A DNA stretch of 64,000 nt from Mallotus nudiflorus (GCA_947683625.1 CANTUR010000002.1:5488501-5552500), one strand, 5' to 3'. Positions 48,276-60,554 are shown, counted from the first letter of the stretch. Notes: a model not told the origin generated them from the letters alone. Program-made: numbers and translations.

Positions 48276-48430
48276 CAACTTGCTTGAAGCTGCTCGACAG
48301 CTAAAGCACCTTTCACAAGTCTACAGTCAGTCACAATAAAGAGTTTCAAAGAACTCAAGTACGTATCCTAACTCTTTGTTTTGAAATTATTTGCTTATCT
48401 GCTTTGTTGTAATTTGTCAAGCAAACAACT

Positions 48431-48445
48431 ACAAAGGAGGGCAAC
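48431..48445 (+). promoter_or_regulatory. Tat polypurine tract
   Basis: ACAAAGGAGGGCAAC directly precedes the 3' LTR start TGTAAGCACC; purine-rich priming site for plus-strand DNA synthesis. Confidence 0.72.
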
Positions 48446-50667
48446 TGTAAGCACCTAATTTTGGGATGCATTGATATATAGATACGATAGTGGATCCGAT
48501 GATGACAATTCATTATAAATAGGTCTTTAGAATTTAGAATTCAAATTTCAAGGCTAAATTACAAAGTTTTAAAGGACTTAACTATACAATCTTTTACTTC
48601 TTCTGTGGGTTAATTTCAAAATAAAAGAAAGTTAAAGTTGAGGGGTCAGAGTGTAATTTCTCGATTGGAATTATGCAATTTTGATCAAAATTACATATTG
48701 TTGATCAAAAATATGTAACTCCGATTAAAATTACACATTTTCGATCGGAACTGCAGAATTCCGATTGAAAATACAAAATTTCAATCAGAATTGCACACCT
48801 TTGATCAGACTCCAACACAAATTTTTAAATTTTTGAAAAAAGAATATATATATATATATACATATATATGTATATATATATATATATATATTTTTTTTGA
48901 TTGGTCATAAACTAATAAATAAAGATAAATAAGGTATTTATCAATTTGTATTTTTTTAAGGATAAAGAAATTTTTATCCTATAATTTATTTTTGAATTTG
49001 ATTTTCTTGGATAACCATAGAGAAAAAAAGATTGGCCTTTTAAAAAAGAAAACCTACACTAATTTTACAGAAGGCAACAGAGACCTACACTAATTTTATA
49101 AAAGGCAACGGAAACTTTGAGAAAAAAAAAAAGGCTAGAGGCAAAGAAAAAAGATTCATAAAGAGAAACTTGAAAAAAAAAAACATAGAGCATTTGCAAA
49201 GAATTTTTTTTTCTTTTAACATTCTTTAAAAGCAAAACACAAGCAAGCAATGAAAGAAAGAAGATTTTCTACTGACTTTATTAAAAAACGATGATCAAAT
49301 CCCACTTATCTTTCTTCTCTTTCTTTTTTTATTTCTTTATTTTTTATTCTATTTTATTTATTTTCTTATTCGTTCTTTTTCTAATAATTTCTTTTGGTCT
49401 TTTTGTTTTCTTGTGTTTATTTTTGGCTTTGGTGATGGACAAAACATAAGGGAGATGTGATTGCACAATTAAAATCAATTGAAAGTCCATGGGATGCCAT
49501 GGATTTAAACTTATAGTCATTTCACATAGATTTTAAGTTTATTTATTTTTTATTATTTTGTGTTTTTTTTTTATATTTTGTGTTTTATTTATTTTTATTG
49601 GATTTGTATATAATTTCTATTTTTTTTTACATAGGTTGTAATAGCCCCGATAGTAGGAAATAATGGAACTTTCATTTTTACTATTCTTTAAAATTAATTA
49701 GTAAATTAGGATTCATCTGGTAAACCTCAAGTAAAATCAATAGTGACTTTAAATTAATTTAGGTTGCACGTAAATAAAATTAGGGGTTAGAAATCACCAT
49801 TTAATTTTTTTTTTGTATATATGTTTATTTGGGCTTTTATTTTTATTTTATTCATTTTGGGCCCAAGCCTATATTTAGGCTTCACTCACATTAAAAATAG
49901 GCCTATAAAATTGACTTAGAATTTAAATTAAATTAAAATCCATTTAAGCATATTTAAGTTAAATTAGACTTAAGTTCATTTTAGTTTTAATTAAAATTAA
50001 TTTAGACATAATTTAACCCATTTAAAGCATTCTTTTAAAATAAGTAGATTTAATATCACTTCATTTAAAATCTAAAATTAATTAGAACTAGGCCCACTAA
50101 TTCATGTTCAATCCGATTGCCTATAAAATCAAGTAGACTTAGGCCCACTTTTTGGAATTAAAACAAATAGATTTTAGGCTCATTCATTAACTTAAAATGT
50201 AGATCCACCTTTAGTTTTATTTCATTTGTAAATAAAAATATAGACTTAACCCACTTAAATTAAAATGAATATAGACTAGATTAATGTAAGGGCATTGCGT
50301 TATATGAATGCATTTTTAATGTACTTTTTCATTACTAGTTGCCTTGGAGTTAGATAAATGCTAAGTAGGGTTTAAATCAAATTATATGTAAATAGGGAAT
50401 AACTTAATAATTAATAAAGTAATTCTGAATTAACACAAGACTAAAAGAAGTTGGTATTCCGTATCTAGAATCCCTAGTTGTGGTGCTAACTTCTTTTAAA
50501 GAATTGAGTTACCACCACCTTCGATGTCCTAGTTATTACCCTAGGTAGCGACTCCTTATTTTCACGCTATGTCTTTATGATATAATAGTGTGTTCTCTAG
50601 AGTTTTGAGCTCAAATAGTATCGCGGTTGCTAAAATCTTAGACATGTATTAAACCCCACCATTTACA
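48446..50667 (+). repeat. Tat element 3' LTR (2222 bp)
   Basis: Collinear with the 5' LTR at 32939. Starts TGTAAGCACC and ends ACCATTTACA. It differs by a (TA)n expansion at 48843-48892, a short duplication GACCTACACTAATTTTA (49028-49110) and a shorter GATC-rich promoter block (48655-48830). It is followed by CTTAA, the target duplication. Confidence 0.88.
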
Positions 50668-50766
50668 CTTAATCTTAATTTTTAACATCTATGTGTAGTC
50701 CTAACATGTATATGCATTCAAATTTCTATCCTAAGGGATTCTAAACTGTGCTCTGATACCACTAAA
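50668..50766 (-). promoter_or_regulatory. Rest of chromovirus leader with Met-tRNA primer-binding site
   Basis: About 100 bp separated by the nested element from the gag ATG at 32914. The minus strand TGGTATCAGAGC (50750-50761) is the initiator-Met-tRNA primer site; it lies 5 bp from the LTR end TATGACATC (plus strand). Confidence 0.8.
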
Positions 50767-53393
50767 TATGACATCTGTTAAGGATTTCAAACATACATTG
50801 CATGCATATGACTAATATATAATATATCCATTAAAGTCTAACTTTAACTAACAATTCAGTATATGTAGATACACAAGTTGACATTATATATATATATATA
50901 TATATATATAAACACACATACACACATGTAGCCTACAATATAAAGTAGCTCACATCTTTCCTTATTTATATACATACAGTACGCCAACCTTAATACAGGA
51001 TAACAAAATTCACTAGGCACATCATGTTTAAAACCTAAGGATGACCCATATATGTGTATATATATATAAGTAACATATATCATATATAAAGAGAGCTTAC
51101 AATATCAAATAGCTCACATCTTTCCTCATTTATATACATACAATACGCTAGCCTTAATACAAGATAACAAAATTCACTAGGCACGTCAAATTCAAAACTT
51201 GAGGATGACCCCCTGCTAACCCACTTGACATAATCCTAATGCAACTAGTGCAAATGTTTCTTTAAGACTGACTATAGTTCTTCTAATCCTAAATAATAAT
51301 GCTGTGGAGTGAGCCTACAACTCAGTAAATGAATAACATAATATCCTATAAAATATAATACACTCATGCATGTAATATTATTAATTACTAATCCATTTGA
51401 TATTTAATTATGAATTTATAAAATGCACATAATCATAGTAGGATAGTGTTTTCTTTTGGACATCAATGAACTTCTGAATTATATGTAAAATCAAAGCTTC
51501 TTTTTAATTATTCATGAATCCTCATATGCACACAACTTGCCACAATCTTGTACAAAATATTTTTTTAGCCTTTTTATATCAAATCAAGGGGATTTCATAG
51601 CGCACACAATAATGCCTCATTCATAAGTGACATTATATTGTCATACTCATCCAACTATATTTTGTATAATTACATATACATTAAGAGATCAACACACCAT
51701 CACAACACTTTATTTATTCAGTCAATAACTAAGTATATCACATACCACTCCATGAAGCAATTAACATCTTCATAATACATAAAAACATAATATTGTCAAC
51801 ATGGCAAAATCGATAATGCAAATTCAAAAGTATACAAAAAATTCCACATTGTGAATTTTAAAGCCATATTCTCCATATCAGTATAATTATAAGTGTAAAT
51901 TAATTTTGAGCTAATTTTGCATTAGTTGGATATGTATAGAAGGAGAAACATAAAAAACAATCCACCATGGTCAAGCTATCAGTAAAAACTAAGCAAAAAA
52001 ATGTAAAACCGAAATTGGCCATCAAAATAGCAAAATCATATTTCCTCTATTTCTATCAGTTTTGTAATTCACCTCTTAAAAGTTTTTATAAAAACAAATG
52101 GTACCCAATTTGGAGTTATAAAACTTCAGATATGGCTCAAACAAGTATTATATTCTCATTTGAATAGGACACCTGCAAACCTCATTAACATGTACAATCA
52201 CATCTTAAAAACAATCAACCATCAATATAATAATCAACAATCAACATCTATCAATTAGAACACACATATTCCCCTTAACCAATCAGTTTAACAAAGACAT
52301 TTATAATTTATTTAGTTTAAGTGTTATATTCATATAGAATATTAAGGTCATTCACTTATCTTTATTGTTTCCTTGCCTTTGCTTATATTTATTTGTGTGA
52401 CAATCTCATTCCCAATTGATTTAGCTCAAATAAATCATAATTCACTTGTTTTAAACACCTAAAAAAAATGGAACATCTTCTAGTATGATAACATCATTAT
52501 AATATCTAAGCATATGAGGTTGCCAACTATAACATATTTAATAGGATGAATTTAAAAATTTTCTAAAAATTATATAAAATGAATTTCAAGATGAAACTTT
52601 CTAGAGCATTAACCATATGTGTTTAAAGTAATTTAAAATTCATTTAGTTTCCATTGGAGGTATATAGAGAAAGAACCCTAAGAAATAATCCATCATACTC
52701 AGACTATTGATAAAAATTAAGCAATAAAATGTTCAGCTCCAAATAACCATCAAAACAATATAATTATGTTTCCCCTATTTCTTTAAGTTTTATAATATAT
52801 ATCTCAATATTTTTGTAGGCATAAAAAGCACCTAATTTTGAGTTGTAAATTTAAGTTATAGATTAAACAAGCTAACTATTCATAAATGGATTGAACTTCA
52901 AACTTCTATTTCATACTTAAGTTGTAGATTAGTTTGCCTCCTCTAACTCTTGTTATTTATAACCCTAATCTTCAGTTCTAAAAGCTCTTTCTCTTCCTTT
53001 AAAGCAACCTATTAATTTTCCTTATCTCCCTCTTTTTTCTTTTCCCTTTTTTTTGTTCTACCGATTCTCTCTTAACTTTTTTTTCTCTCTCTTCTCTCCT
53101 CTTTTTCTTCTTTTTGCCCAAAAGTACTCATCAATCTCCCTCTCCGTTTCTACAACATTCCAGCCCCTTCTTCTTTTTTATTTTTTTTTAAATTAACTAA
53201 ACCCTATATTTTTGCAATTAATCAGTTTAAACTCTTAACTTTCTAATTCTTGTTATAAGATTAATTGTAAACATTTATAATTTTTTCCTATTTAACATTG
53301 GAATTAATACCATACATATCTCATGCATTTCTCATGTTTATATGATATACATGTTATGCAAATACATGCAAATGCTTTAGGTGGGCATATATA
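50767..53393 (-). repeat. Chromovirus 5' LTR (right copy)
   Basis: Direct copy of 25833-28213. On the minus strand it begins near TGCCCACCTAAAGC (53389) and ends ...CAGATGTCATA (50767). The outer end runs into a (TA)n stretch (53388-53404) that hides the exact boundary and any target duplication. It is longer than the left copy because of an internal duplication at about 50915-51210. Confidence 0.78.
50915..51210. repeat. Internal tandem duplication in chromovirus right LTR
   Basis: TAGCTCACATCTTTCCT, ATTTATATACATACA, GATAACAAAATTCACTAGGC and GAGGATGACCC-like words occur in this order at about 50945-51050 and again at 51109-51210; the unit is about 165 bp. The left LTR has one copy, so the duplication followed insertion or was template-specific. 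(TA)n runs flank it. Confidence 0.75.
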
Positions 53394-53767
53394 TATATAT
53401 ATATGAAATTGTGTTTTATAATTATATACATTTTCACAAAGTGTCAATGTTGTTAAAACAATTAAAATAATGTAAAATTGATATTATTTTTTTATTTAAA
53501 AAAGAAAATAATGTTTAATGAAAAAGAGTTACATATTTTATGAAAATAATTTTTTTGCAGATTAAAAATGCATAATTTTATTTTGTTTACAATAAAAGAA
53601 TAATAAGAAGAATAAAAAATATCCTTAGATAAAGTAAAAAAATTAATTAAGATAGATATACTAAAAATTAATAAAATATCAAATTTATAATATTTTACAT
53701 TTCTTTCATAAATTAAAATAAATATATTTAAATAGATTAGATCATTTTATTATAGGATAAACTCATT
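53394..53767. other. AT-rich DNA to the right of the chromovirus
   Basis: Non-coding, AT-rich, with no transposon end or gene recognised. It is the presumed original neighbour of 25.6 kb before the 27-kb insertion. Confidence 0.5.
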
Positions 53768-54004
53768 AAAAAAGTACAAATAGTTACCTTGTGATTTCAT
53801 TCATTTTCAATCAGAGGCTAAAATTTTTACCAGTCTAAAATTTCAATTTTTCCCATGCCATGTCATCATTTCTAATGGTGTTAGTGTGAATTGCCTCTAG
53901 TTGCTAATGCAATAAATCACTGGTAGCTCTTTGTCACAAAAAATACTACACGACTCTAAGTGAACATGAGTGAAACCATATAGTTGTTACTTGTACTTTT
54001 CCCT
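53768..54004. mobile_element. MITE, family C copy 2 (uninterrupted, reversed)
   Basis: Ends AAAAAAGTACAAATAGTTAC with CTTGTGATTT and TAGTTGTTACTTGTACTTTT are imperfect inverted repeats. Reverse complement matches 22828-23592 minus the nested Tourist MITE. The sequence ATTTTAGCCTCTG spans the point where the other copy is interrupted. About 237 bp, non-coding. Confidence 0.75.
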
Positions 54005-54566
54005 TAATCAAAATTCAATTGATTTCGTATACTAATGAGTATTGTGTATCAAACTCTATTGATCAAAGAAAGTAATAGTGATTACATGAGGTTTAAAACA
54101 AATGATATAGGCTGAGGTCTTAGGACCCTTTGAAGAGCTTCAATTAATTTGTTCAAACTGAAATTTCCATTTCTTCATTTGCCTTGCAAATGAGGTTTAT
54201 ATTGAGCTCCTTGAAACTTCAATAATTGAACTAATTAACTAAAACTCTTTGAAAGGTCTTAAAAGTTAAGTTTAAACTATTTGATCTAAATCTTATTGAC
54301 AGCTACTACTACTTATTATAATCAATAGAGTTAGATGCAGTTATACTAAATATTAATATGGAAAATATTGTAATGATTAATATTAAATTGATTTAGATCT
54401 AAATGATGACTGATGACATGAATTAAATTTATTTTTGTTATATTTTATTATTTTTATTAAAATTTAAAAGTAAGATTATTCAACAATGCAATAAATTATT
54501 ATTTTGGTTTAGATCATTAGTATAAAAATCAATTGAATTTTTACTAATTATGTTCGATTAATATAA
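54005..54566. other. Intergenic DNA, nothing recognised
   Basis: AT-rich, no frame, no repeat shared with the rest of the window. The words TTGAAACTTCAATAATTGAAC suggest small inverted repeats only. Confidence 0.4.
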
Positions 54567-54912
54567 TACAAAAAAGTGCCTTATGATTTTTCTTTTTTGC
54601 ACTTAGGTGACCTATGATACACCATTATTAGCACTTCAATGATAAATTAATGATGTCATTAAGTAATCCTTCATGGCAAATGATGTGGCTCTACATCATA
54701 TGCCACGTGTGTGCCACGTCATCCCCTTACACACATCATCTACCATATGATGCCACATCATTTGCCATGTAGGATTATTTAATGGTGTTATAGAATTTTT
54801 CACTAAAGTGCTAAAGGCAAGGTACCACTGATCACCCAAGTGTAAAAAAAAAAAACCACATATCCATCATACTAAAAGCGCTAAATCACAAGATACTTTT
54901 TTGTACTTTCCC
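54567..54912. mobile_element. MITE, family B copy 2 (reversed relative to copy 1)
   Basis: Left end TACAAAAAAGTGCCTTATGA and right end ATCACAAGATACTTTTTTGTA are inverted repeats. Sub-terminal TGCACTTAGGTGACCTATGA and GATCACCCAAGTGTAAAAAA extend them. The centre holds opposing GGCAAATGATGTGGC and GCCACATCATTTGCC, so the middle can also pair. Matches 22462-22801 in reverse. Confidence 0.75.
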
Positions 54913-55613
54913 CTTTTTATTTTAGAGTAGAAAGTTGGTTTGCCTCTCTACATCTAGAGAGTCAAACTTCACTCTCCACTCTAAAATATTTCAATTCTCT
55001 ATGTAAGATTTTAATTGATATTTTATCTATTTATTGAAAAGATTTATCTCTTTCATCAAAAAAGTTAAATAAATAGAGGGAAATCTCAAAGAAGGGAAAA
55101 ATATTAAGCATTAATGTTTATTGGATAAAGCAAAATGAAGATTAAAAATATCAAGAGTCTATTGGAGTTGTATAAATATCTTCACTCTTTATATTTAAAT
55201 ATTCTTTGAGATGCTTTTTATTATGTAAAAGATGCTCTTTAGAATAAAAAGTACTATTGGAAATGCTCTTAAAGCATCAACTCGTGTTGAAATATAAATA
55301 AAATATTTTTAATAAAAAGAACCATAATTTAAAATAATAAAAAATTTTAAAATAAGTTTATTTTTATTTACTTTATTTTTTATTTACTTTTATGATAATT
55401 GGATGTAGATTCTATTAAATTTTTATAAAAATTTAAAGTAAGCATAGACTACATTATAAATAATTTAGATACTTTAATTAAATAAATTTAATAAAATAAA
55501 AACTTTTAAATTAATTAAATAGTAACTAGGATAAGTAGTTTTAATAAAATGAAATTAAAATAACTTAAATATATTAATAAAATAGTTTTAATAAAAATTA
55601 TAAATTTATTAAT
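54913..55613. other. Intergenic DNA, perhaps an eroded MITE
   Basis: TCTACATCTAGAGAGTCAAA and TTCACTCTCCACTCTAAAAT near 54937-54990 and TATTGGAAATGCTCTTAAAG near 55255 resemble ends of common plant MITEs ('GAGATGCTCTTA'). No clear inverted pair or duplication was seen. Otherwise AT-rich and non-coding. Confidence 0.3.
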
Positions 55614-55761
55614 GGCTTGTTTGGTTCAATTGATCATAGCAACTGATAGCTAGTAGCTGATTAACAGTAGTGTTTTGTAAAATTATTTTGAATTGTTGCT
55701 GTTGGTATATAAATGGACAATTATTGACATAGTTTGTTATTTTTATATACAACTAAAATGT

Positions 55762-55762
<1 letters not shown>

Positions 55763-55820
<58 letters not shown>
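55763..55820. repeat. (TAA)n microsatellite
   Basis: About nineteen uninterrupted AAT/TAA units between the left end of the PIF/Harbinger element and its transposase. The open frame through it is mere poly-isoleucine. Confidence 0.97.
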
Positions 55821-55821
<1 letters not shown>

Positions 55822-55914
55822 TCTGTCAACATTAAAAATAATAATAAAAATAATAAAATAGTAAATAATAAAAGTGAGTATTTTCAAATTCAATCATAGC
55901 CCATTTATCCAATT

Positions 55915-57330
55915 TTATATATCTTCTCTTACTTTTATTAGACTATAAGCAATTTGATCTCTCAATGCATTCACTTGAACTGCTTCGACTTCTTGAAAAT
56001 TTATATATGGTTGATTATCATTTGACTCTATGAATATATCAAAGGGCATGAAATTAGGACTTTGATCAAAACATAAAAACGTTGGATCGGCTAATGCTTT
56101 TTGTTGAATGTAATTATGTAGTGTCATTGATGCAACTATAATATCTCTTCGTATACAAAATGGATATGAAGGCGTAACTCGTAAAATCTTTAATCTTCCT
56201 TTCCAAACTCTAAAAGTCCATTCAATACAACTTTTAAGAGATGAGTGTCACCTATTAAAAGTCTATTTCAACCCTTTTGGTCGACCCCATATTGAAAGTC
56301 CGACAAATGGTATCTTACTCCTTTATACGATCAAAGATATGCTTCTATTTGTTGATACTTAGCATCTACTAAATAATACTTTCCTATATATGTCATCAAA
56401 TATAATTTTAAAAAGGTACATTTATTGAAGAATAAAAATACATATCAACATTGAAAAATATAAAAATTCATATAATATAACTATATATAATATATACCTG
56501 ATGGTGGTTTAGAAAACTTTAATGATTTTTTTATGAATTGCATATTGAAAAAGTAATTTTTCATGCATTGGTCCTTCCCATTCTGCCATCACAAAAGTGA
56601 ATTGCATATCAAAACTACAAGCTGTCATGATATTTTTTATAGGCACTTCTTTTCTACCAATGAATCAAACTACATGTTGTTCTCCTATACAAGCTGATAA
56701 ATGAGTTCCATAAATTGCTCCAATGCAATCCTATAATTTTTGAGAAATAATCATTAAATTTAATTGCACATTAATATTTAATAACAAATAGAAAATAAAA
56801 TACTTTAAAATAAAGCTAATGTCTCTCATCATTAAGTATCTCAGAAGAAATGGTGGAAAATATAGGATCCTTAGGCTTTATTAAATCAATCGAAAATTGC
56901 ATCATCGCTTCAACATTTCACATAATTTTCTACTGATTGTCTCGCCAAAGTGTTAAAAACCATTCTTCAACTTGTCAATTTGATGCTCCTAAAGTGATAA
57001 TATACAAAAAAATATACCAACTTTCTCTAAAATTGTCATTTTATATAAAGGAATTAAATCATATTTGCTTTCAAGATCTTGACAAAGGCTAACCAATGTA
57101 TATTTGTCCATCCTAAATATATTAAGACATCTTTTATCACTTACTCTTATTATTTCTAATAACAATATAATTCATGTTTGTTGTGAATTTAAACATGACC
57201 GTTTATACTTGTATCTCAAATAATATTGAGACACAATTTCAACAATATGTGCAATTGTTTCCCAAACTTGATCATCGGCATTATCATCATAAAAAATGGT
57301 TTGTTGTACAATATACATATATATATATAA
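55915..57330 (-). pseudogene. PIF/Harbinger transposase (DDE_Tnp_4 type), decayed
   Basis: In order on the minus strand: YYLRYKYKRSCL (57240-57180), CLNIFRMDKYTLVSLCQDLE (57120-57060), GASN.QVEEWF and TLWRDNQ (56990-56930), and IGAIYGTHLSACIGEQHV (56730-56680). In that last block the first catalytic Asp (normally I-D-G-T-H) is Tyr. Then FTFVMAEWEGPMHEKLLF (56600), GKYYLVDAKYQQIEAYL with the second Asp (56390-56340), RYHLSDF, SLKSCIEWTFRVWKGRLKIL retaining the Glu (56240-56190), and the uninterrupted C-terminal stretch 56127-55915 starting MTLHNYIQQKALADPTF. Stops and frameshifts separate blocks; intron-like gaps near 56400-56560 and 56740-56830 may be real introns. Inactive. Confidence 0.87.
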
Positions 57331-57339
57331 ATGAAAAAT

Positions 57340-60300
57340 TGTAATATCCCGTGTTTTTAAATATTTTAACACTGTACCGGGATATGCAGTGTTAATAATT
57401 TTTGTATATATATTATGATATTTTTACGAGTTGATATGTATTTAAAACCTATTTTAATTATTGTGTATTATTTACAGTGCTTTACATAAAATTTTCCCGA
57501 GACTTTCATTTTCGGGGAAATTTTCACGTAAATATTTTATTATTAATTATTTTAAATATATTTTCGGACTTGCATGAACTCATACATTTTTTTAAATTAC
57601 TAAACACCGTGTATGTGTGCAATATTTATTTAATTGGGGTTTAATTAATATTACCCTAATATTTTATTGATTGTTTATTTATTTTATTGTTATTTAATTA
57701 TTTTTAATTAATATTAAATGTTGAAATATTAAATTTATTGTGTGTGGTGTATATTTAATGTGTGTAATTTAATATTATTTTATTATATAGTATAAAGTAT
57801 ATATATATACATATTATAAGTCAAAAGAATAAACTTTTGGAAACTTACCATTTTGCCCCCCCGACTATCTCCTTCTTCCCCGACCATTTCCTTCACCGTC
57901 CGGACGCCTGTCACGCCGTTTTCTCACCGTTGGTGTGCCGTCCGGTGTGCCACCACCTTCCCCAGCCTTCCTCGCCGCCTGTAGCAGCGGATTCCGGTGC
58001 CTGGAAGCCATTTTTGGCCGGAGAAGCCGAATTTCCTTCCACCGTCGATCACGACGATTTCGGTCACCATTTTTGATACCGCCAGTCTCTTTATTCTCTT
58101 TGAGCTCCGGTGAGTGTGATTCTAGCTTTGGTTTGAGCTAAAATGGTCTAGATTTGCTTAGGTTTTAAATTTTCCAATTCGGCCATATTAGGGTTTTTGA
58201 TTTTTTTGAGCTTCGAATTGATTGATTCATGAAAACTCCCTTCACAAATGTTGATCCTAGTAGCTTAATATACATGTATGAATTCTTGTGGAATTTTTGG
58301 AGATTTTTTGGATTTTTGAATATTTTAATATTATTTTCTAATTTTCGGAAATTAATTAAATAAATTATGAAATTGTGTTTTATGGTTAAATTAGGTGTTG
58401 AAATGAATTATAGGAATTTATTTGGAATTTTTATGAATTTCTAAGTATTTATTTTGAATTATTTGAGTTTATGTAATTTTGGGAAAATTAGGTTAAATGT
58501 ATTTTTAATTGAATTTAATTGGTTAATTGAGTTTAATTATTGATATTATTGATAAATATGTTGATAAAATTAATTTTGGATAATTGTATAAATTTTGGTG
58601 AATTTTTGAAGTAATTATAGTATATTTATATATATAGGGGTATTTTGGTAATTTTACTCTAAATTGGCTAAAAATGTAATTTAATTGGTTTTAATAGTTA
58701 TTTAAAGTATAAAAATGATTTCTACAAATTATTTGGTATTTTTAACTAATTAAAACTATTTTTCGTGAATTATTTTTAATTATATATATAATATACGGTT
58801 TTACTAATAAAATGAGTTTTTATTGGTTTTTACTGTGTTTTAAGGTTAATTATGTAATTTCTACTTATAAAATGAATTTCTATGTTATAAGGATATTTTT
58901 GGTATTTCTGTAATTATTCTGTGATTGTGGACCCCGGTCGGTGGACTGTAGTTTGAAGTCCGACCGTGGGATTTTGATTGTGCTCTGTGTGGTTTTTCGA
59001 AGTGTATTTCCTTGCAGGGTCGGCTCTACTCTTTTGAGTAGAGAGATGTCCGTTTTACAGGGGAGGTAGAATTCTCATAAAATGTGATATCGGGTCGAAC
59101 CTTGATATCGATTCTATGTTTAATACTCTAGATCGAATTCTAGGATTTCTGTTAGGTTTATTCTGATGTCGATTATTTATTGCTTGTTTAGTTGCACCGA
59201 GACCGAGGGCTAGTGGACCAGGCCCGTCGGACCCGTCTCATGGAGCGCACTAGGGTGAGTTACTATACTATATATATATGCCTTAGGATGCATGATTTAG
59301 AAATATATGTTTTATTTTGATTAAATATGCATAAATAATGTGATTTGTATTTAATTATATTTTTGGTTTATTTTTGGTATATATTAAATTATATGCATGT
59401 TTTGTTAATAAATTATATTTAAAAATGTTTTTAAATATATTTCTAGTTTAATTTATGATTTGATTGGATTTATTTGACGTATATATACTCGAAATATACT
59501 TGGTTTACTTTTGGTATATTTCTAGTATATATATATGGTTTATGCTGATATTTTATTGAACTTCATGCATCATTTATTTTTGTGAATGAATGTTTTATAT
59601 TATTAATGATGAAGGATATCAATAGAACGTGCTACCTAGTGGGCAGCACTAGGACCGAGTACGTACCGGTACGCCTATAGTATTTAGGCTATATTACTAA
59701 CCATTTGTGGATATTGATTGAATGTGATTATTGATATGTGTGAGATATGGTTTGGAGGTGTGATTGTTGGAGCTCGGTTGACCAAGTGTCTCAGGGCCAA
59801 TCACATTGGCAGTCAGACTGCTGGAGCTCGGTTGACTTAGTGTCTCGGGGCCAGTCTACTGTCTAAATGGATTAAGTGGATATATTTGGATTCAGTGAGC
59901 CTGTATGGCTAGAGTGTTGTCTAACACTATTTCCGAGGTTGTGATATTCTAGGGTTCTATGTGATCCTTCATAAAAGATGATTTTCAATAAAATACATAT
60001 AAAATGATTTTATTGCATCTGGGTGTAATTGCATGTATATATATTAGATATATACTGTTGACTGTATGCATTATCATTTAGTGTGTATGTATATATACTA
60101 TAGTAATTCACTCAGTGAGGTCTGACTCCCCTCTGTTGACTATTTTTCAGGAGAGTCAACATCTTCAGACCTCAGTAGCAGGCCTGTACGCCGGATTTCT
60201 TCCGTCCCGGCTTCTTTGTGTAAACTGCTTACTTAAGTCTTATTTTTATAATCTAGACACTGCAGTAGTTGTAAATTAATTTGGTGGGATTTTATGTATT

Positions 60301-60554
60301 TTATTTATGTGAGATATTGTATTATATTTAAAACTGGATTTGTATTAAAAGATTTATATATATGAGATGAGATTTGATTTAAATCCAGTTAATGAAATTG
60401 ATATTGTGATATTTATGATTTTCATTTCCGCTGCATTATATATTGCTACTATTATTGCATGTTTTATTTTATTTTTAGGCTTGCTACGGGTTCCGGATTC
60501 GAAAGAATTCCCGTTCCCTAGCGCCGGTTATGGCCCCTGTTTTGGGTCGTGACA
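57340..60554 (+). mobile_element. Solo LTR, 3.2 kb, Ty3/gypsy chromovirus-like, with perfect target duplication
   Basis: Starts TGTAATATCCCGTGTTTTTA and ends TTTGGGTCGTGACA. AAAAT lies immediately before (57335-57339) and after (60555-60559), a perfect 5-bp target duplication. No primer site, coding region or second LTR is present, so recombination between LTRs must have removed the interior. A GC-rich section at 57850-58110 (CCGTCCGG, CCGCCGGT-like) contrasts with the AT-rich rest. TTCACTCAGTGAGGTCTGAC near 60107 recurs in the degenerate solo LTR at 23850. Inserted just upstream of the PIF transposase start. Confidence 0.87.

Larger units (their letters stand above)
32939..50667 (+). mobile_element. 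Ty3/gypsy Tat-lineage (Ogre-type) retrotransposon, 17.7 kb, nested
   Basis: LTRs at 32939-35140 and 48446-50667 both open TGTAAGCACC. They flank gag, protease, RT, RNase H, a second RNase H and integrase on the plus strand, then 6 kb of extra sequence before the 3' LTR. Large size, a duplicated (archaeal-type) RNase H, a primer site resembling TGGCGACTCTGCTGGGGA and the long 3' region with antisense coding sequence and tandem repeats are hallmarks of the Tat lineage. Flanks CTTAG (32934-32938) and CTTAA (50668-50672) form a target duplication with one mismatch. Numerous stops show an old, inactive copy. Confidence 0.9.
25833..53393 (-). mobile_element. Ty3/gypsy chromovirus (Tekay/Del type), decayed, split by a nested Tat element
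   Basis: Two direct copies of a 2.4-2.6-kb sequence (25833-28213 and 50767-53393) bound decayed minus-strand gag, protease, RT-RNase H, integrase and chromodomain-like sequence. That gene order and the chromodomain define chromoviruses, and the residues fit the Tekay/Del branch. A primer site for initiator Met-tRNA (minus strand TGGTATCAGAGC, 50750-50761) lies beside the right LTR and a polypurine tract (28214-28227) beside the left one. The internal part is interrupted at 32938 by the 17.7-kb element at 32939-50667. Stops and frameshifts are frequent, so it cannot be autonomous. Confidence 0.85.

Noticed and set aside
55693..55899. Open frame of poly-isoleucine
   Set aside because: It is a translation of the (TAA)n microsatellite.
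57837..58141. Overlapping proline/alanine-rich open frames in a GC-rich stretch
   Set aside because: They lie wholly inside the solo LTR 57340-60554. Open frames are expected in GC-rich DNA, and no protein family is recognisable.
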